NCBI RefSeq assembly: GCF_030295765.1
Contig: NZ_AP027292.1
Coordinates: forward strand, 310,001-374,000
Length of the DNA stretch: 64,000 bases
Origin: Neptuniibacter halophilus
GTDB lineage: Bacteria; Pseudomonadota; Gammaproteobacteria; Pseudomonadales; Balneatricaceae
Direction of reading: 5' to 3'
The translations under genes and the position numbers were made by a program. The notes beneath the pieces are model-generated. The model was not told where the DNA came from, searched no databases, and saw only the letters and a list, made by a program, of their open reading frames with translations. Of the stretch, positions 1 through 8,964 are shown in pieces; the first letter of the stretch is position 1; the number at the start of each line of letters is the position of its first letter.

Positions 1-559
1 CAAAGGGTTTATCACTGCGACGACTGGCCTGATGCAGGGCTTTCGCCACCAGCTCCTTTCCGCTGCCGGACTGCCCCAGCAACAGCACCGAAATCTCACT
101 CGGAGCTGCCCGCTGAATCAGTTCCAGCATGCGGTTAAATGCCGCTGAGGTGCCAACCAGACCACTGCCTTCAGCATGGGTTTCTGCAACCCGGACCTTA
201 TGCATAATTTCAAGGTAAAGCCGGGGTTTGCCGGGCTGTTGCGGCAGCGGCAGCATCTCTACGTCAACATGTTCACGGCCGTGGCAGGTGTTATGCAGAT
301 GCAGCACCCGCTGGCGTAATCCACTGCTGCGGCAGTTTAACAGGGGACAGGACTCCCCGGCCTGATCGCAGGGCCGGTCATACCCGTGGGAAACTTCATA
401 GCAGTTACGGCCCACCGGCGAAGGGGCCTGCTGATAATGTTCCAGATAAGCCTGATTGGTCGCCAGAATCCGGTAACTGTCGGATAATACAGCGACCGGC
501 TGATCGAAACTTTCAAGAATGGTATTGAGCTGATCCGGGCTCAACAGAGGATTGTCCAC
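1..559 (-). CDS. Sigma-54-dependent transcriptional activator, N-terminal part (runs off left edge)
   Basis: This is a partial bacterial enhancer-binding protein; the rest lies beyond base 1. I read a GTG start at 559 with a good AAGGAG ribosome site just upstream, giving at least 186 residues. Residues 1-130 look like a PAS sensor carrying a cysteine cluster (CYEVSHGY, then PC, then CPLLNC). Residues from about 140 begin the AAA+ domain, with the Walker A variant GQSGSGKE near residue 166. Proteins of this type drive sigma-54 promoters after sensing a signal through the PAS domain. The cysteines could bind metal, an iron-sulfur cluster or respond to redox, which is inference. The target genes cannot be named because the protein is cut and no sigma-54 promoter was recognised next to it. 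Confidence 0.85.
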   Translation of the reverse strand, partial: MDNPLLSPDQLNTILESFDQPVAVLSDSYRILATNQAYLEHYQQAPSPVGRNCYEVSHGYDRPCDQAGESCPLLNCRSSGLRQRVLHLHNTCHGREHVDVEMLPLPQQPGKPRLYLEIMHKVRVAETHAEGSGLVGTSAAFNRMLELIQRAAPSEISVLLLGQSGSGKELVAKALHQASRRSDKPF

Positions 560-645
560 CTTGTCTCCTTGCCTCTCGGGCTGCATGATCCTGACAAGTT
601 ACCTGAAACTCAGCGACATCCCCGCCGGGGCCGGCAGCACAAACG

Positions 646-1203
646 TTAACGGCTGTGGGGATGAACAAAGCTATCCATCTGGCGCAGAATCTCGTCGACA
701 GAGCCGGAACAGATCAGCATACGGTAGTAATCCGGGTGCAGGAACCCCTGATCCCGCGCTCCCGCCAGAAATGCCAGCAGCGGATCGTAGAACCCCTCGA
801 TATTGAGGAAAGCACAGGGTTTTCTGTGCTGGCCGATCTGTGACAGGGTGATCGCTTCAAAGATCTCATCCAGCGTGCCACTGCCGCCGGGCAGGGCAAG
901 AAAGCCATCGCTGATCTCCAGCATCGTCGACTTTCTTTCTGCCATCGTATCGACCGGGATCAACTCGCTGAGGCCCGGATGGATCGGCTCCTGCCGTGTC
1001 AGATGTTCCGGCATCACCCCGATTACCCGCCCGCCTTCGGCCAGCGCTGCATCAGCAACCGTGCCCATCAGCCCATTTACGCTGCCACCAAATACCAGAC
1101 CAAGACCAGCTCTGGCGAGGGCCTGCCCGGTCAATACGGCTGCCTGACGATAAACCGGATCATTACCCGGCTTTGCACCACAAAATACTGCGATGTTCTG
1201 CAT
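646..1203 (-). CDS. LOG-family (TIGR00730) nucleoside-5'-monophosphate phosphoribohydrolase
   Basis: This 185-residue protein belongs to the lysine-decarboxylase-like Rossmann (LOG) family, which removes the base from nucleotides such as AMP or cytokinin ribotides. The diagnostic PGGSGTLDE motif is present near residue 105, and the first glycine motif reads GGSVNGLMG, with a serine where GGG is common. The ATG at 1203 overlaps the stop of the upstream chemoreceptor gene (TGATG), suggesting translational coupling. A GTG at 1209 could add two residues. The pairing with a chemoreceptor is unusual and I see no functional reason for it. The family is clear; the true substrate is not known from sequence. 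Confidence 0.88.
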   Translation of the reverse strand: MQNIAVFCGAKPGNDPVYRQAAVLTGQALARAGLGLVFGGSVNGLMGTVADAALAEGGRVIGVMPEHLTRQEPIHPGLSELIPVDTMAERKSTMLEISDGFLALPGGSGTLDEIFEAITLSQIGQHRKPCAFLNIEGFYDPLLAFLAGARDQGFLHPDYYRMLICSGSVDEILRQMDSFVHPHSR

Positions 1204-2291
1204 CAACACAATTCGTGATTTAACTGATCCAGCACCCGGGCCACTTCAAGGCTGGCCTGTTCCATGCTGGCAAGATGCTGGGCAGCGGTTTTAATATCGC
1301 CCTGACGTGCAGCTTCGACCGCCGCAAGCCCTGAGCTGTGAACCCGTTCATGGGGTGCATTCAGGCTGTCAAAGCCTGGCAGATGGCTGTATTTTTCCCG
1401 GCCATCACCGACAAAATACCAGTTCCCCAGACGGCAGGAGGTGTGATCCGCCAGCGAACTCAGGCTGCCGAGATTGCCGGTCACAATCCCCTCATAAACA
1501 CTGTTTTTCCAGTTAACGTGATCCAGCTTAACGGTCTCGATAAAGGTACTGGAAGCGCTGCGGTTAATGACCGCGCTCATCCGCCCGGACAGATCAACCA
1601 CATCCCGTACACCGGCTTTAATCTGCTCCGCGGAGGCCACAACCTCGCTGCTCAGCAAGTCTACCTGTTCAATATCTTCCGAGGCCACTGCGGTCTGCTG
1701 GCTGATCTGGCCGACCAGATTGGCAATCTCATTACTGGCTTCACTGGCTTTACGTGCCAGATTACGTACCTCATCGGCCACCACCGCGAACCCCCGACCT
1801 GACTCACCGGCACGGGCAGCTTCAATCGCAGCGTTCAATGCCAGCAGGTTAGTCTGATCGGAGATATCACGAATCACACCTACAAACTTTTCAATCTGCT
1901 CCGATACGGTCAGCAGTCCTTTCACCTGCTGATTACCATCCTGAGAACGGGTCTGGATGACATGCACCCGCTCCAGAATGGTTTCTACCGCCTGGCGGGT
2001 TTCGTCGAATATAGACAGAGAGTTATCCAGACTGTGCTTTTCCTGATCCAGATTAGCTGCGGCAGCAGCGATGGTATCCCGTACCTGTGCCACCAGTTGC
2101 CCGCCCTGAACCCAGGCGGAGCAAAGTGCCTGCTGTTCAGCACTGTGATCATCCTGGCTGTTATCCTGCTCATAGCAACGAACGGTCAAAGCCTGATTTT
2201 CAGAAATCAATTGTTGATTCTGATCTTTCAACTGAGCAATCTCAGCTTCAAGGTCCTTAATTTGCAGGTTCAATTTCCCTGAAAAAAACAT
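1203..2291 (-). CDS. Soluble methyl-accepting chemotaxis protein with C-terminal CZB zinc-binding domain
   Basis: This is a 362-residue cytoplasmic chemoreceptor with no membrane segment. It opens with a coiled coil (about residues 5-55). The methyl-accepting signalling hairpin follows around residues 130-200, with the conserved tip [19 protein letters not shown]. The C-terminal 110 residues form a chemoreceptor zinc-binding (CZB) domain: HVNWK, then CRLGNWY, then HERVH supply the usual His-Cys-His-His zinc ligands. CZB receptors sense zinc-related or hypochlorous acid signals in the cytoplasm and act through CheA/CheW, as known for Helicobacter TlpD and E. coli DgcZ. The ATG at 2291 has a GGGAGAA site upstream. 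The downstream LOG gene overlaps its stop codon by one base. Confidence 0.93.
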   Translation of the reverse strand: MFFSGKLNLQIKDLEAEIAQLKDQNQQLISENQALTVRCYEQDNSQDDHSAEQQALCSAWVQGGQLVAQVRDTIAAAAANLDQEKHSLDNSLSIFDETRQAVETILERVHVIQTRSQDGNQQVKGLLTVSEQIEKFVGVIRDISDQTNLLALNAAIEAARAGESGRGFAVVADEVRNLARKASEASNEIANLVGQISQQTAVASEDIEQVDLLSSEVVASAEQIKAGVRDVVDLSGRMSAVINRSASSTFIETVKLDHVNWKNSVYEGIVTGNLGSLSSLADHTSCRLGNWYFVGDGREKYSHLPGFDSLNAPHERVHSSGLAAVEAARQGDIKTAAQHLASMEQASLEVARVLDQLNHELC

Positions 2292-2503
2292 TCACCGATT
2301 CTCCCGATAACAGCTCTGAATAAGCGCCCATCATAGCTCCTCTAAACGCCCGTTTCATCCTCCTTAGAGACTAATCGGTCTGAACTTTGATCCACATCCC
2401 GGTTTCCCCGGATGCGCGGCCGCGTTTTCGCTCATGCCACTATCCTCCATCCGCAATCTACCCTAAAATCGTCAGGCGAAGGTTTTCAGGATAAGGATTA
2501 ACG

Positions 2504-2992
2504 ATGGCTAAGATTACGCTGAGCGAAGATCAGTACCGCACTCTGGTTAAAGATTTTTTTGCCAAGCGCTCTGCACGCAGACTATTGACCCGGACAGAGT
2601 GTATCGCCATTGCCGGGCGGCTGAATGAAAAAGTCACCCTGCCATTTCTGAGTGAACAGAAAGAGCACGCTGTACTGGTTAAAATCGTGCTTAAGCTGGA
2701 TCATTACCTCTACGAAAATCTGCCAAATGAGATCTACGAACTGATCCATAATCTGGATGAGGGCTTCGACGACAGTGAAGCGGCCCAGTTAGCCGCGCGC
2801 CTCAGTCAGCAGGCCCATAGTGAAATTAACCTGCCCTTCCTCACCAGCCATGTGGAGTATTACTCGATCGCCTTTATTCTCAGCCTGCTGATCAATGCCA
2901 TGCGAGAGGGCTCAGATATCAAACACGCGATTGAAGTGACTAAGCATCCACGGATGATGTGTGACGATTTCCCGTTTCCGGATCTGATCTGA
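2504..2992 (+). CDS. Conserved hypothetical protein with an internal repeat
   Basis: This 162-residue, probably cytoplasmic protein is not one I recognise. It has no signal peptide or membrane helix. Two halves look related: a helix ending in RLNEKVTLPFLSE followed by a long hydrophobic helix (residues about 36-70), and RLSQQAHSEINLPFLTS followed by another (about 95-130). The shared core is an amphipathic helix plus the motif LPFL. The C-terminal tail (MMCDDFPFPDLI) is acidic and aromatic. The ATG has AAGGA eight bases upstream. The gene stands alone between a divergent chemoreceptor gene and a convergent DUF3833 gene, whose stop lies 9 bases away. No function can be given. Confidence 0.75.
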   Translation: MAKITLSEDQYRTLVKDFFAKRSARRLLTRTECIAIAGRLNEKVTLPFLSEQKEHAVLVKIVLKLDHYLYENLPNEIYELIHNLDEGFDDSEAAQLAARLSQQAHSEINLPFLTSHVEYYSIAFILSLLINAMREGSDIKHAIEVTKHPRMMCDDFPFPDLI

Positions 2993-3001
2993 TACGGCCC
3001 C

Positions 3002-3457
3002 TTACCCCGGTTCCGGCTTACAGAAACTCAGAGTCACCTGCCCGAGCGTCAGCCCCCATTTGCTGACGCGGGCCCGGTTCAGCAGTATCTGATCGGGCAT
3101 CAGCAGCATCTGATCATCAAATTTCACCCGCAGCTTATGCTGGCCCAGCGGGAGATCGAAACGGTAATGCCAGCGCAGATGGTTTTCCCGGATCAGCCCT
3201 GAAGCCTCGCCGACCACCCCCTCGGCACGCCCCCGATAAATCCCTTCGCCCTGCTGACGTATCCGCCAGACCCGGAGCTCTTTGTTCCCGTCGTCATAGA
3301 GAAAATGCTCCTCAAGCACCAGCTCAGGCCCTTCAACCCGGCCCTGAATATCCACAGTAAAGCTGCGCCGAATGCGCCCGAAGCGATCTTCAAACAGGCC
3401 ATAGGCCCGGGTCTGACCGCTGAAATAGGTGAATAGATCCAGTGCCTGGGTCTGCAT
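3002..3457 (-). CDS. DUF3833 family protein, predicted member of the ECF/ChrR regulon
   Basis: This 151-residue protein matches the DUF3833 pattern: LFTYFSGQTRAYG at the start, then DRFGRIRRSF, EEHFLYDDG, RVWRI and a final KWGLTLGQV block. Family members are usually lipoproteins of unknown function found near ChrR-controlled genes with Cfa and DUF1365. Here no lipobox is visible with the ATG at 3457. A reading frame continues upstream to a TTG at 3502, but a TGATCT-N16-CGTACT promoter at 3508-3535 would start transcription near 3501, so the TTG is not usable and the ATG is preferred. A role in membrane lipid or light-stress response is inferred from the promoter and the family's usual company. 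Confidence 0.82.
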   Translation of the reverse strand: MQTQALDLFTYFSGQTRAYGLFEDRFGRIRRSFTVDIQGRVEGPELVLEEHFLYDDGNKELRVWRIRQQGEGIYRGRAEGVVGEASGLIRENHLRWHYRFDLPLGQHKLRVKFDDQMLLMPDQILLNRARVSKWGLTLGQVTLSFCKPEPG

Positions 3458-3507
3458 TGTCTGGTCCTGTTCCGGTATAAATTCACTACTCTGATACAAC
3501 AATTGAG

Positions 3508-3535
3508 AGTACGACTTACACCTTCTGTCAGATCA
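3508..3535 (-). promoter_or_regulatory. Predicted ECF (RpoE/ChrR-type) promoter of the DUF3833 gene
   Basis: Reading on the minus strand, TGATCT is followed by exactly 16 bases and CGTACT. The -35 element and spacing match the three other sites at 12645-12672, 12709-12736 and 16639-16666, and the -10 keeps CGTA. The expected start of transcription is near 3501, leaving a leader of about 44 bases before the ATG at 3457. Confidence 0.68.
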
Positions 3536-3622
3536 CAACTAATCTGAATTGAGTATTCCCGCGTAACAAGGCTGTAACCGCGTAGTCATTTGCCGCTTAA
3601 AGCCAGAATAAGGATACCCTGT

Positions 3623-4261
3623 ATGATCTCTGCCGAAGCGATCGCCGTCCGCGACCAACTGATCGAAAAAGGGCTGGAAACTCCCAGCATTGATAATGGC
3701 ATCTCTCAGGAGCAACGCTACCAGAGGATTAAAGGCCTGATGACCGAGGTGGTCAGCACGCTCGGCCTGAATCTGGAAGACGACAGCCTCAGAGAGACCC
3801 CACACCGCATCGCCAAGATGTATGTATACGAGATCTTCTCAGGGCTTGATTACGCCAACTTCCCGCAGATCGCGATGATCGAGAATAAAATGGACGTTGA
3901 GGAGATGGTCAAGGTATGGGATATCAGCGTGGTCAGTTCCTGCGAGCACCACTTTGTAACCATCGACGGCACAGCCAAAGTGGCTTATATCCCCAATCGC
4001 AAGATAATCGGCTTGTCTAAAATCAACCGGCTGGTGCGCTTTTTCAGCCAGCGCCCGCAGGTGCAGGAGCGGCTGACCAAGCAGATACTGATTGCCCTGC
4101 AGACCCTGCTCGAAACCGACAATGTTGCCGTATCGATCAATGCCACCCATTACTGCGTCAAATCCCGCGGTGTAATGGACGTTAACTCACAGACCGAAAC
4201 GACAGCTCTGGGCGGGATTTTTAAAAGCAACCCCCGCACCCGGGCCGAGTTTCTTACCTGA
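3623..4261 (+). CDS. folE: GTP cyclohydrolase I (FolE)
   Basis: FolE converts GTP to 7,8-dihydroneopterin triphosphate, the first step of folate and pterin synthesis, as a cytoplasmic homodecamer. The 212-residue product closely follows E. coli Fol[21 protein letters not shown], then the zinc-binding CEHHF and HYCVKSRG segments, and [13 protein letters not shown] are all present. The ATG at 3623 follows AATAAGGATA and gives an N-terminus ([13 protein letters not shown]) that lines up with E. coli; a longer frame begins at 3590 but adds 11 unsupported residues. Cysteine and histidine zinc ligands are intact, so this is the zinc-dependent type IA enzyme. It is monocistronic, facing the GGDEF-EAL gene. 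Confidence 0.97.
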   Translation: MISAEAIAVRDQLIEKGLETPSIDNGISQEQRYQRIKGLMTEVVSTLGLNLEDDSLRETPHRIAKMYVYEIFSGLDYANFPQIAMIENKMDVEEMVKVWDISVVSSCEHHFVTIDGTAKVAYIPNRKIIGLSKINRLVRFFSQRPQVQERLTKQILIALQTLLETDNVAVSINATHYCVKSRGVMDVNSQTETTALGGIFKSNPRTRAEFLT

Positions 4262-4277
4262 GATGGTCTGCGGCGGA

Positions 4278-7200
4278 CTACCGGTTTTTCTTCAGCACCT
4301 CGATAAAGTCGGGTTCAGACAACGGCCGTGAGAACAGATATCCCTGAATCTTCGGTCGCCCATATTGTTGCAGTCGATTAAGCTGCTCCACCGTCTCAAC
4401 CCCCTCCACAATAACCTCCATGGCCAGAGAATCCGCCATGGAGATAAGGCCGGAGACCAGCGCCTGATCATCCTCATTATGATCAAGGTCGTTGATAAAG
4501 GATTTATCGATCTTGATCCGGGAGATCGGGTATTTCTTCAGGTAACTGAGTGAGGAATAACCGGTACCAAAATCATCAACCGCCAGCCGGATTCCCATCG
4601 CCACCAGCGCCTGGAACTGCTTACCCACGATCTCCTCATCCATCAGCAGAAGGCTCTCGGTTATCTCCAGCAGAAGGCTTTCACCCGGCAGCTCATAGCG
4701 TTGCAGCATCAGCGCCAGTTGCTCAGCAATACCGCCGCGCTGGAACTGTAGACTGGACACATTGACACTCACCGTCGGACAGAAACCCTGTGTCCGGTGC
4801 AGATCACGGGCAAAACGACAGGACTGTTCCAGCACCCACTCGCCGATACTGTGGATGCAGCCGGTCTCCTCTGCAATCGGGATAAAGTCCGCCGGTGATA
4901 CCAGCCCCTTCTCCGGATGACGCCAGCGCAGCAACGCTTCTGAGGCTTCAATCCGTGCGCCATCGGTGCTCCAGATCGGCTGGTAAACCAGAAAGAACTG
5001 ATCCAGTTCCAGTGCACGGAAGATCTCTTTCTCCATCTGCGAACGCAACAGGCTGGTTTCGTTCAGCTCGCTGGAATAGTACTCTTTGGTATTCCGCCCC
5101 CGGGCTTTCGCTTTATACATCGCAGCGTCGGCATGCAGCACCAGACTCTCGAACTCCTCGCCGTTATCCGGGTACAGAGCGATACCTATGCTGCAGGAGA
5201 TAAAGGCCTCGTGGCCATTCAGGTTATATGGCTTTTCCAGACTACAGAGAATCTTGTCGGCGATGCGGTCAACCACCTCAACCGAATTGAGCTGCGGCAC
5301 CACCACAGCAAACTCATCGCCGCCCAACCGGGCAACCGTATCACTCTTACGAACGCACTCGGCCAGACGCTCAGCGACCTGCTTCAGCAACAGATCTCCG
5401 GTGAAATGGCCAAAGGTATCATTCACGTACTTAAACCGGTCCAGATCGATAAACATCAGCGCCACCTGCGAATGTTCACGGCTCGACAGCCGCACCGCCT
5501 GAGACAGACGATCACTGAACAGATTGCGGTTAGGTAACCCGGTCAGGGCGTCAAAGTTGGCCTGACGGATAATGATCGCTTCATCATTCTTGCGCTTGGT
5601 GATATCACTGAACAGGCAGACATAGCCTTCCAGCTCTCCCGCCTGATCATAGCGCGAAGAGATGGTCAGCCATTGCGGATACAACTGACCATTTTTACGC
5701 CGGTTCCAGATCTCTCCCTCCCAGTAATGGTGGGATTTCAGCGTGCTGTAAAGTGACTGATAAAACTCATCATCATGCTTACCGGATTTGAGCAGAGAGG
5801 GGTTCAGCCCGAGCACCTCCTCCTCATCGTAACCGGTAATACGATGGAACGATTCATTCACCATCTGAATCCGGTTATCCGCATCGGTGACCATAATCGC
5901 CTCGGCCGCGGCACTGAATACCGCTGAGGCCAGACGCAATTTCTCCGCCGCCTCTTTCTCCTCGGTAATCACCTCTTTCAGGGCAATATAGTGGCTGACC
6001 TCACCCTGTTCATTGCGCAACGAGCCGATGGTAGCCCGTTCCCAGTACAACGAACCATCCCGGGCGCGGTTATGGAATTCACCATACCAGGTACCGCCGT
6101 TGCGGATCTGCTGCCACATCGCCTGATACTCTTCCTCCCCGGTTTCACCGGACTGAAGCATACGCGGGTTCCTGCCAACGACCTCTTCGAGAGCGTACCC
6201 GGTCACCCGTGAGAAGGTTTTATTAACGTACTCAATATTGCCTTCAGCATCGGTAATCACGATCACCGTAGGGCTGTGCTCCACTACTTTCGACAGAAGC
6301 TGTACCTGCTCTTTCATCTCCAGCGAATGGCGGTTATTGCGCACCAGCAGCAGCGCTGAGCAGCCGAGTACCAGCAGAGCACCGATCAGACCGGCCAGCA
6401 ACAGGAGCTTTTCCTCGAGCCACAAATAGAGCGACTGGCGATGCTCCACAACCAGTGCCACCGCCAGCGGATACTTAGCCAGCAGACGGATGGCCACAGT
6501 ATTTAACGGCAACAGGCCCGGTTGCTGCTCCTGTAGCGCTTCGTCAGCCCCCCGGTCGATCAGTTGCTGAAGCTGGGCCACAACGGCCTCGCGATGCGGC
6601 CCGTAAAGGCCTTTTTGCAACAGCGTATCAGCCCTGAAATCCACCAGATAGACATTATCGCGGGCCGCCAGATCAAGGTCATTGATATAGCGTTTCAGAT
6701 AATCCGGATTCAGTGTGGCGATTACCTTGAGCGGCTGCTGATCCTGCGTGAGAGCGCTGAAACCCACCGGAATCATGCTATGTCGCATCGATTCGTCCGG
6801 GAAACTGCCCGCTTTGGGGAGAAAACGGCCACGTACCGTATGCCCCAGTTGTAACCCCAGCGAGAGATGCTGGCGTTGCTGCCAGTCGATACCCAGTACC
6901 CCGAGGTTGATCGGATAGGGATCGTCATAAAGGGTATCTATCAGGGTCTGGTCACCGCGAATCACCACAATCTGCCGCAGATGCGGGGCAAACCGCAGCA
7001 TTTTCTGGGCACGTGCTCTGACCCGGTGCAGATGTTCCGGATCCAGTTGGCCCGCATTCAGATCATCAGCCACCGAGGCCAGGCTGACTTCGACTGATTC
7101 CAGTGTCCGGGTAATAGTGCCTTCGATCATGCGCGCATACAAACCTGCGCGCTGATTCCGTTCGGTAACGCTCTGGGTAAAACTCAGCCAGAGCAACAGC

Positions 7201-7283
7201 AGGATAAGTATTACAAAGCAACTGACGATGGAATAAACCCATTTTGAGAAACTATACGGCCCGGGTTTAGCCTTTGGCGTCAT
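4278..7283 (-). CDS. Membrane GGDEF-EAL protein with periplasmic sensor and two PAS domains
   Basis: This 1001-residue protein makes and/or degrades the second messenger cyclic di-GMP. A transmembrane helix (about 15-36) is followed by a periplasmic sensor region to about 285 that resembles a double-Cache domain, a second helix (about 292-314), two PAS domains (about 328-445 and 450-570), a GGDEF domain and an EAL domain. The GGDEF site is intact, with an inhibitory RKSD site five residues before it. The EAL site (SEALLRW) and DDFGTGYSSL loop are also intact, so both activities are possible. The ATG lies at 7283. The gene is convergent with folE. Signal and net activity are not predictable from sequence. 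Confidence 0.95.
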   Translation of the reverse strand: MTPKAKPGPYSFSKWVYSIVSCFVILILLLLWLSFTQSVTERNQRAGLYARMIEGTITRTLESVEVSLASVADDLNAGQLDPEHLHRVRARAQKMLRFAPHLRQIVVIRGDQTLIDTLYDDPYPINLGVLGIDWQQRQHLSLGLQLGHTVRGRFLPKAGSFPDESMRHSMIPVGFSALTQDQQPLKVIATLNPDYLKRYINDLDLAARDNVYLVDFRADTLLQKGLYGPHREAVVAQLQQLIDRGADEALQEQQPGLLPLNTVAIRLLAKYPLAVALVVEHRQSLYLWLEEKLLLLAGLIGALLVLGCSALLLVRNNRHSLEMKEQVQLLSKVVEHSPTVIVITDAEGNIEYVNKTFSRVTGYALEEVVGRNPRMLQSGETGEEEYQAMWQQIRNGGTWYGEFHNRARDGSLYWERATIGSLRNEQGEVSHYIALKEVITEEKEAAEKLRLASAVFSAAAEAIMVTDADNRIQMVNESFHRITGYDEEEVLGLNPSLLKSGKHDDEFYQSLYSTLKSHHYWEGEIWNRRKNGQLYPQWLTISSRYDQAGELEGYVCLFSDITKRKNDEAIIIRQANFDALTGLPNRNLFSDRLSQAVRLSSREHSQVALMFIDLDRFKYVNDTFGHFTGDLLLKQVAERLAECVRKSDTVARLGGDEFAVVVPQLNSVEVVDRIADKILCSLEKPYNLNGHEAFISCSIGIALYPDNGEEFESLVLHADAAMYKAKARGRNTKEYYSSELNETSLLRSQMEKEIFRALELDQFFLVYQPIWSTDGARIEASEALLRWRHPEKGLVSPADFIPIAEETGCIHSIGEWVLEQSCRFARDLHRTQGFCPTVSVNVSSLQFQRGGIAEQLALMLQRYELPGESLLLEITESLLLMDEEIVGKQFQALVAMGIRLAVDDFGTGYSSLSYLKKYPISRIKIDKSFINDLDHNEDDQALVSGLISMADSLAMEVIVEGVETVEQLNRLQQYGRPKIQGYLFSRPLSEPDFIEVLKKNR

Positions 7284-7404
7284 ACAACTACTTCACATCA
7301 ATAAAACTCGTATTTAACGCGCATCCTATCACGCCACTCTTGCAAATCACCATGACCTGAATGCTTAATATCGCCTATTGTATTACCCCTGAGGAAGTGA
7401 GCGT

Positions 7405-8196
7405 ATGAACCTGAAAGCCCTGACCTGCGGTATTCTGCTCTGCACCACCCTGAGTGCGCCGACACTGGCCAGTGAACGGCTGCAACAGATCAAGCAGGCC
7501 GGAGAGGTAAAAGTCTGTATCTGGCCCGGCTATTTTGCCATCAGCTATCGTAATCCGCGCTCCGGCGAACTGGAGGGGATCGACATTGATATGGCCGGCG
7601 AGTTTGCACGCCACCTCGGCGTTAATCTGCGTTTTGTCGAAAGCTCCTTTGGTAAGCTGATCGACAACATGAGTAATAATCAGTGCGATATCTCTATGCA
7701 CGGTGTGGGTGTGCGTGACAGCCGCAAGCCCTACATGGAGTTCTCTGAGCCCTATCTCTCCAGCGGGATCTATGCAGTGGCCACGCGAAATAACGAACTG
7801 ATCAGGCAATGGCAGGATATCGACCAGTCAGGCAATGTTGCCGTCGTACAGAAAGGCACCTATATGGAGCCGGTCGCCAATAACTACTTTAAAAAAGCCC
7901 GGGTCGCGGTGGTAGACAGCTTTAAAGCCCGTGAACAGGAAGTAGAAAGCGGCCGGGCCGATGTTTTTATGACCGACTACCCCTACGGCAAACGCATGAC
8001 CGCCCTGACCGAGTGGGCCGTGCTGTTCGCCCCGCCACAGCCTCTGGCCCCCACTTCATACGCCTATGCTGTACCTAAAGGAGAGACGGCGTGGCTGGAA
8101 GAGGTTAATGCCTTCCTCAGGGAGATGAAACGTTCGGGCAAACTGGCCGCCGCCGCGGAAAAACACGGCCTCAGCGAGATTCTGGTTAAACAGTAA
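7405..8196 (+). CDS. Periplasmic solute-binding protein, family 3 (amino-acid type)
   Basis: The 263-residue product begins with a Sec signal peptide likely cleaved after TLAS (about residue 23). The mature part is a bacterial solute-binding family 3 domain: LEGIDIDMAGEFARHLG near residue 55, CDISMHGVGVRDSRK near 95, and a hinge followed by VVQKGTYMEP. Such proteins deliver polar amino acids or related molecules to an ABC permease, or serve as sensor partners. No permease or ATPase gene is adjacent, so it either pairs with a transporter elsewhere or works alone. A GAGGAAGTGAG ribosome site precedes the ATG. It is convergent with yiiM. Confidence 0.9.
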   Translation: MNLKALTCGILLCTTLSAPTLASERLQQIKQAGEVKVCIWPGYFAISYRNPRSGELEGIDIDMAGEFARHLGVNLRFVESSFGKLIDNMSNNQCDISMHGVGVRDSRKPYMEFSEPYLSSGIYAVATRNNELIRQWQDIDQSGNVAVVQKGTYMEPVANNYFKKARVAVVDSFKAREQEVESGRADVFMTDYPYGKRMTALTEWAVLFAPPQPLAPTSYAYAVPKGETAWLEEVNAFLREMKRSGKLAAAAEKHGLSEILVKQ

Positions 8197-8217
8197 ACCT
8201 CTGCCATTACCACTGAT

Positions 8218-8916
8218 CTACCCTGATTCAGGTGGGCCCTGCAAACGAAAATGCCAGGGCTCCACCTGTCCGGTTTGCAGGCGCTGCTCAATTTTCTCCC
8301 GCCAGCTTGCCGCCAGTGCACTCTGGCTGAGCAATTGGCGTAAACCCTGCTCCTGCAACGGATCGCCGAAGTAGATCTGACAAACCTGCGCCACTGTCAT
8401 CGCCTGCGCCAGCCGGTCAATCAATACAAGCGGTTCAGAGATACTCACCCTGCCCGGCTTCACAACCCGATACAGCCAGCCGCAGCGTCCGGAGCGCTGC
8501 ATCTGTGCGGCAAAATCAGCCACCTGCCAGCGACGGTTGAGTTTAAAACAGGGTGAACGGGGCTGGCTGACTTCGATCTCAGCGTCACCCCAGCGCAAGC
8601 GATCCCCGAGACATACGGTTGCTTCTGTCATTCCCAGCGTACTGAGGTTCTCGCCCATACCGGGGGCCTGCCAGTGGCCACTTTCAGGACATTGCTGCTG
8701 CCAGAATGCGTAATGCTCTCTGGGATAATGATGCAATGCCCGGTCAAGCCCGCCGTGATGACGCAGATCGGCGCACTGATCTCCCTCGAGCCCCAGCTCA
8801 GAAAGATACACCGGCGTATCAACCGGGCATTTAGCGATCGCGGTTTGTAGTCCATAGCGCTGCGTCACCGCACCCCGATAGACTCCCAGCAGCGCAACAT
8901 GCGGTTCCTTATTCAT
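8218..8916 (-). CDS. yiiM: MOSC-domain protein, YiiM-like
   Basis: This 232-residue protein matches the YiiM group of MOSC domains, molybdenum-cofactor enzymes that in E. coli detoxify N-hydroxylated base analogues such as 6-hydroxylaminopurine. Visible landmarks are GLEGDQCADLRHHGG, the Cys-containing PRSPCFKLNRRW that would hold the cofactor, and RSGRCGWLYRV. It lies 48 bases downstream of the photolyase gene on the same strand, so it may be the last gene of the sigma-factor operon. That would put a base-analogue detoxifier beside a DNA-repair enzyme. A 9-base inverted repeat at 8915-8946 covers its ribosome site and touches the ATG. Confidence 0.88.
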   Translation of the reverse strand: MNKEPHVALLGVYRGAVTQRYGLQTAIAKCPVDTPVYLSELGLEGDQCADLRHHGGLDRALHHYPREHYAFWQQQCPESGHWQAPGMGENLSTLGMTEATVCLGDRLRWGDAEIEVSQPRSPCFKLNRRWQVADFAAQMQRSGRCGWLYRVVKPGRVSISEPLVLIDRLAQAMTVAQVCQIYFGDPLQEQGLRQLLSQSALAASWREKIEQRLQTGQVEPWHFRLQGPPESG

Positions 8917-8946
8917 CCGGCTCCCTCTGTGTTTAGTGAGCCGGAT
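8915..8946 (-). promoter_or_regulatory. Inverted repeat spanning the yiiM ribosome-binding site
   Basis: ATCCGGCTC at 8915-8923 and GAGCCGGAT at 8938-8946 form a perfect 9-base stem with a 14-base loop. In the minus-strand RNA the 3' arm includes part of the AGAGGGAG ribosome site and the AT of the yiiM start codon. No T-run follows on either strand, so it does not look like a terminator. Translational control is an inference. Confidence 0.45.
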
Positions 8947-8964
8947 TATAACCGAACCCGGAGT

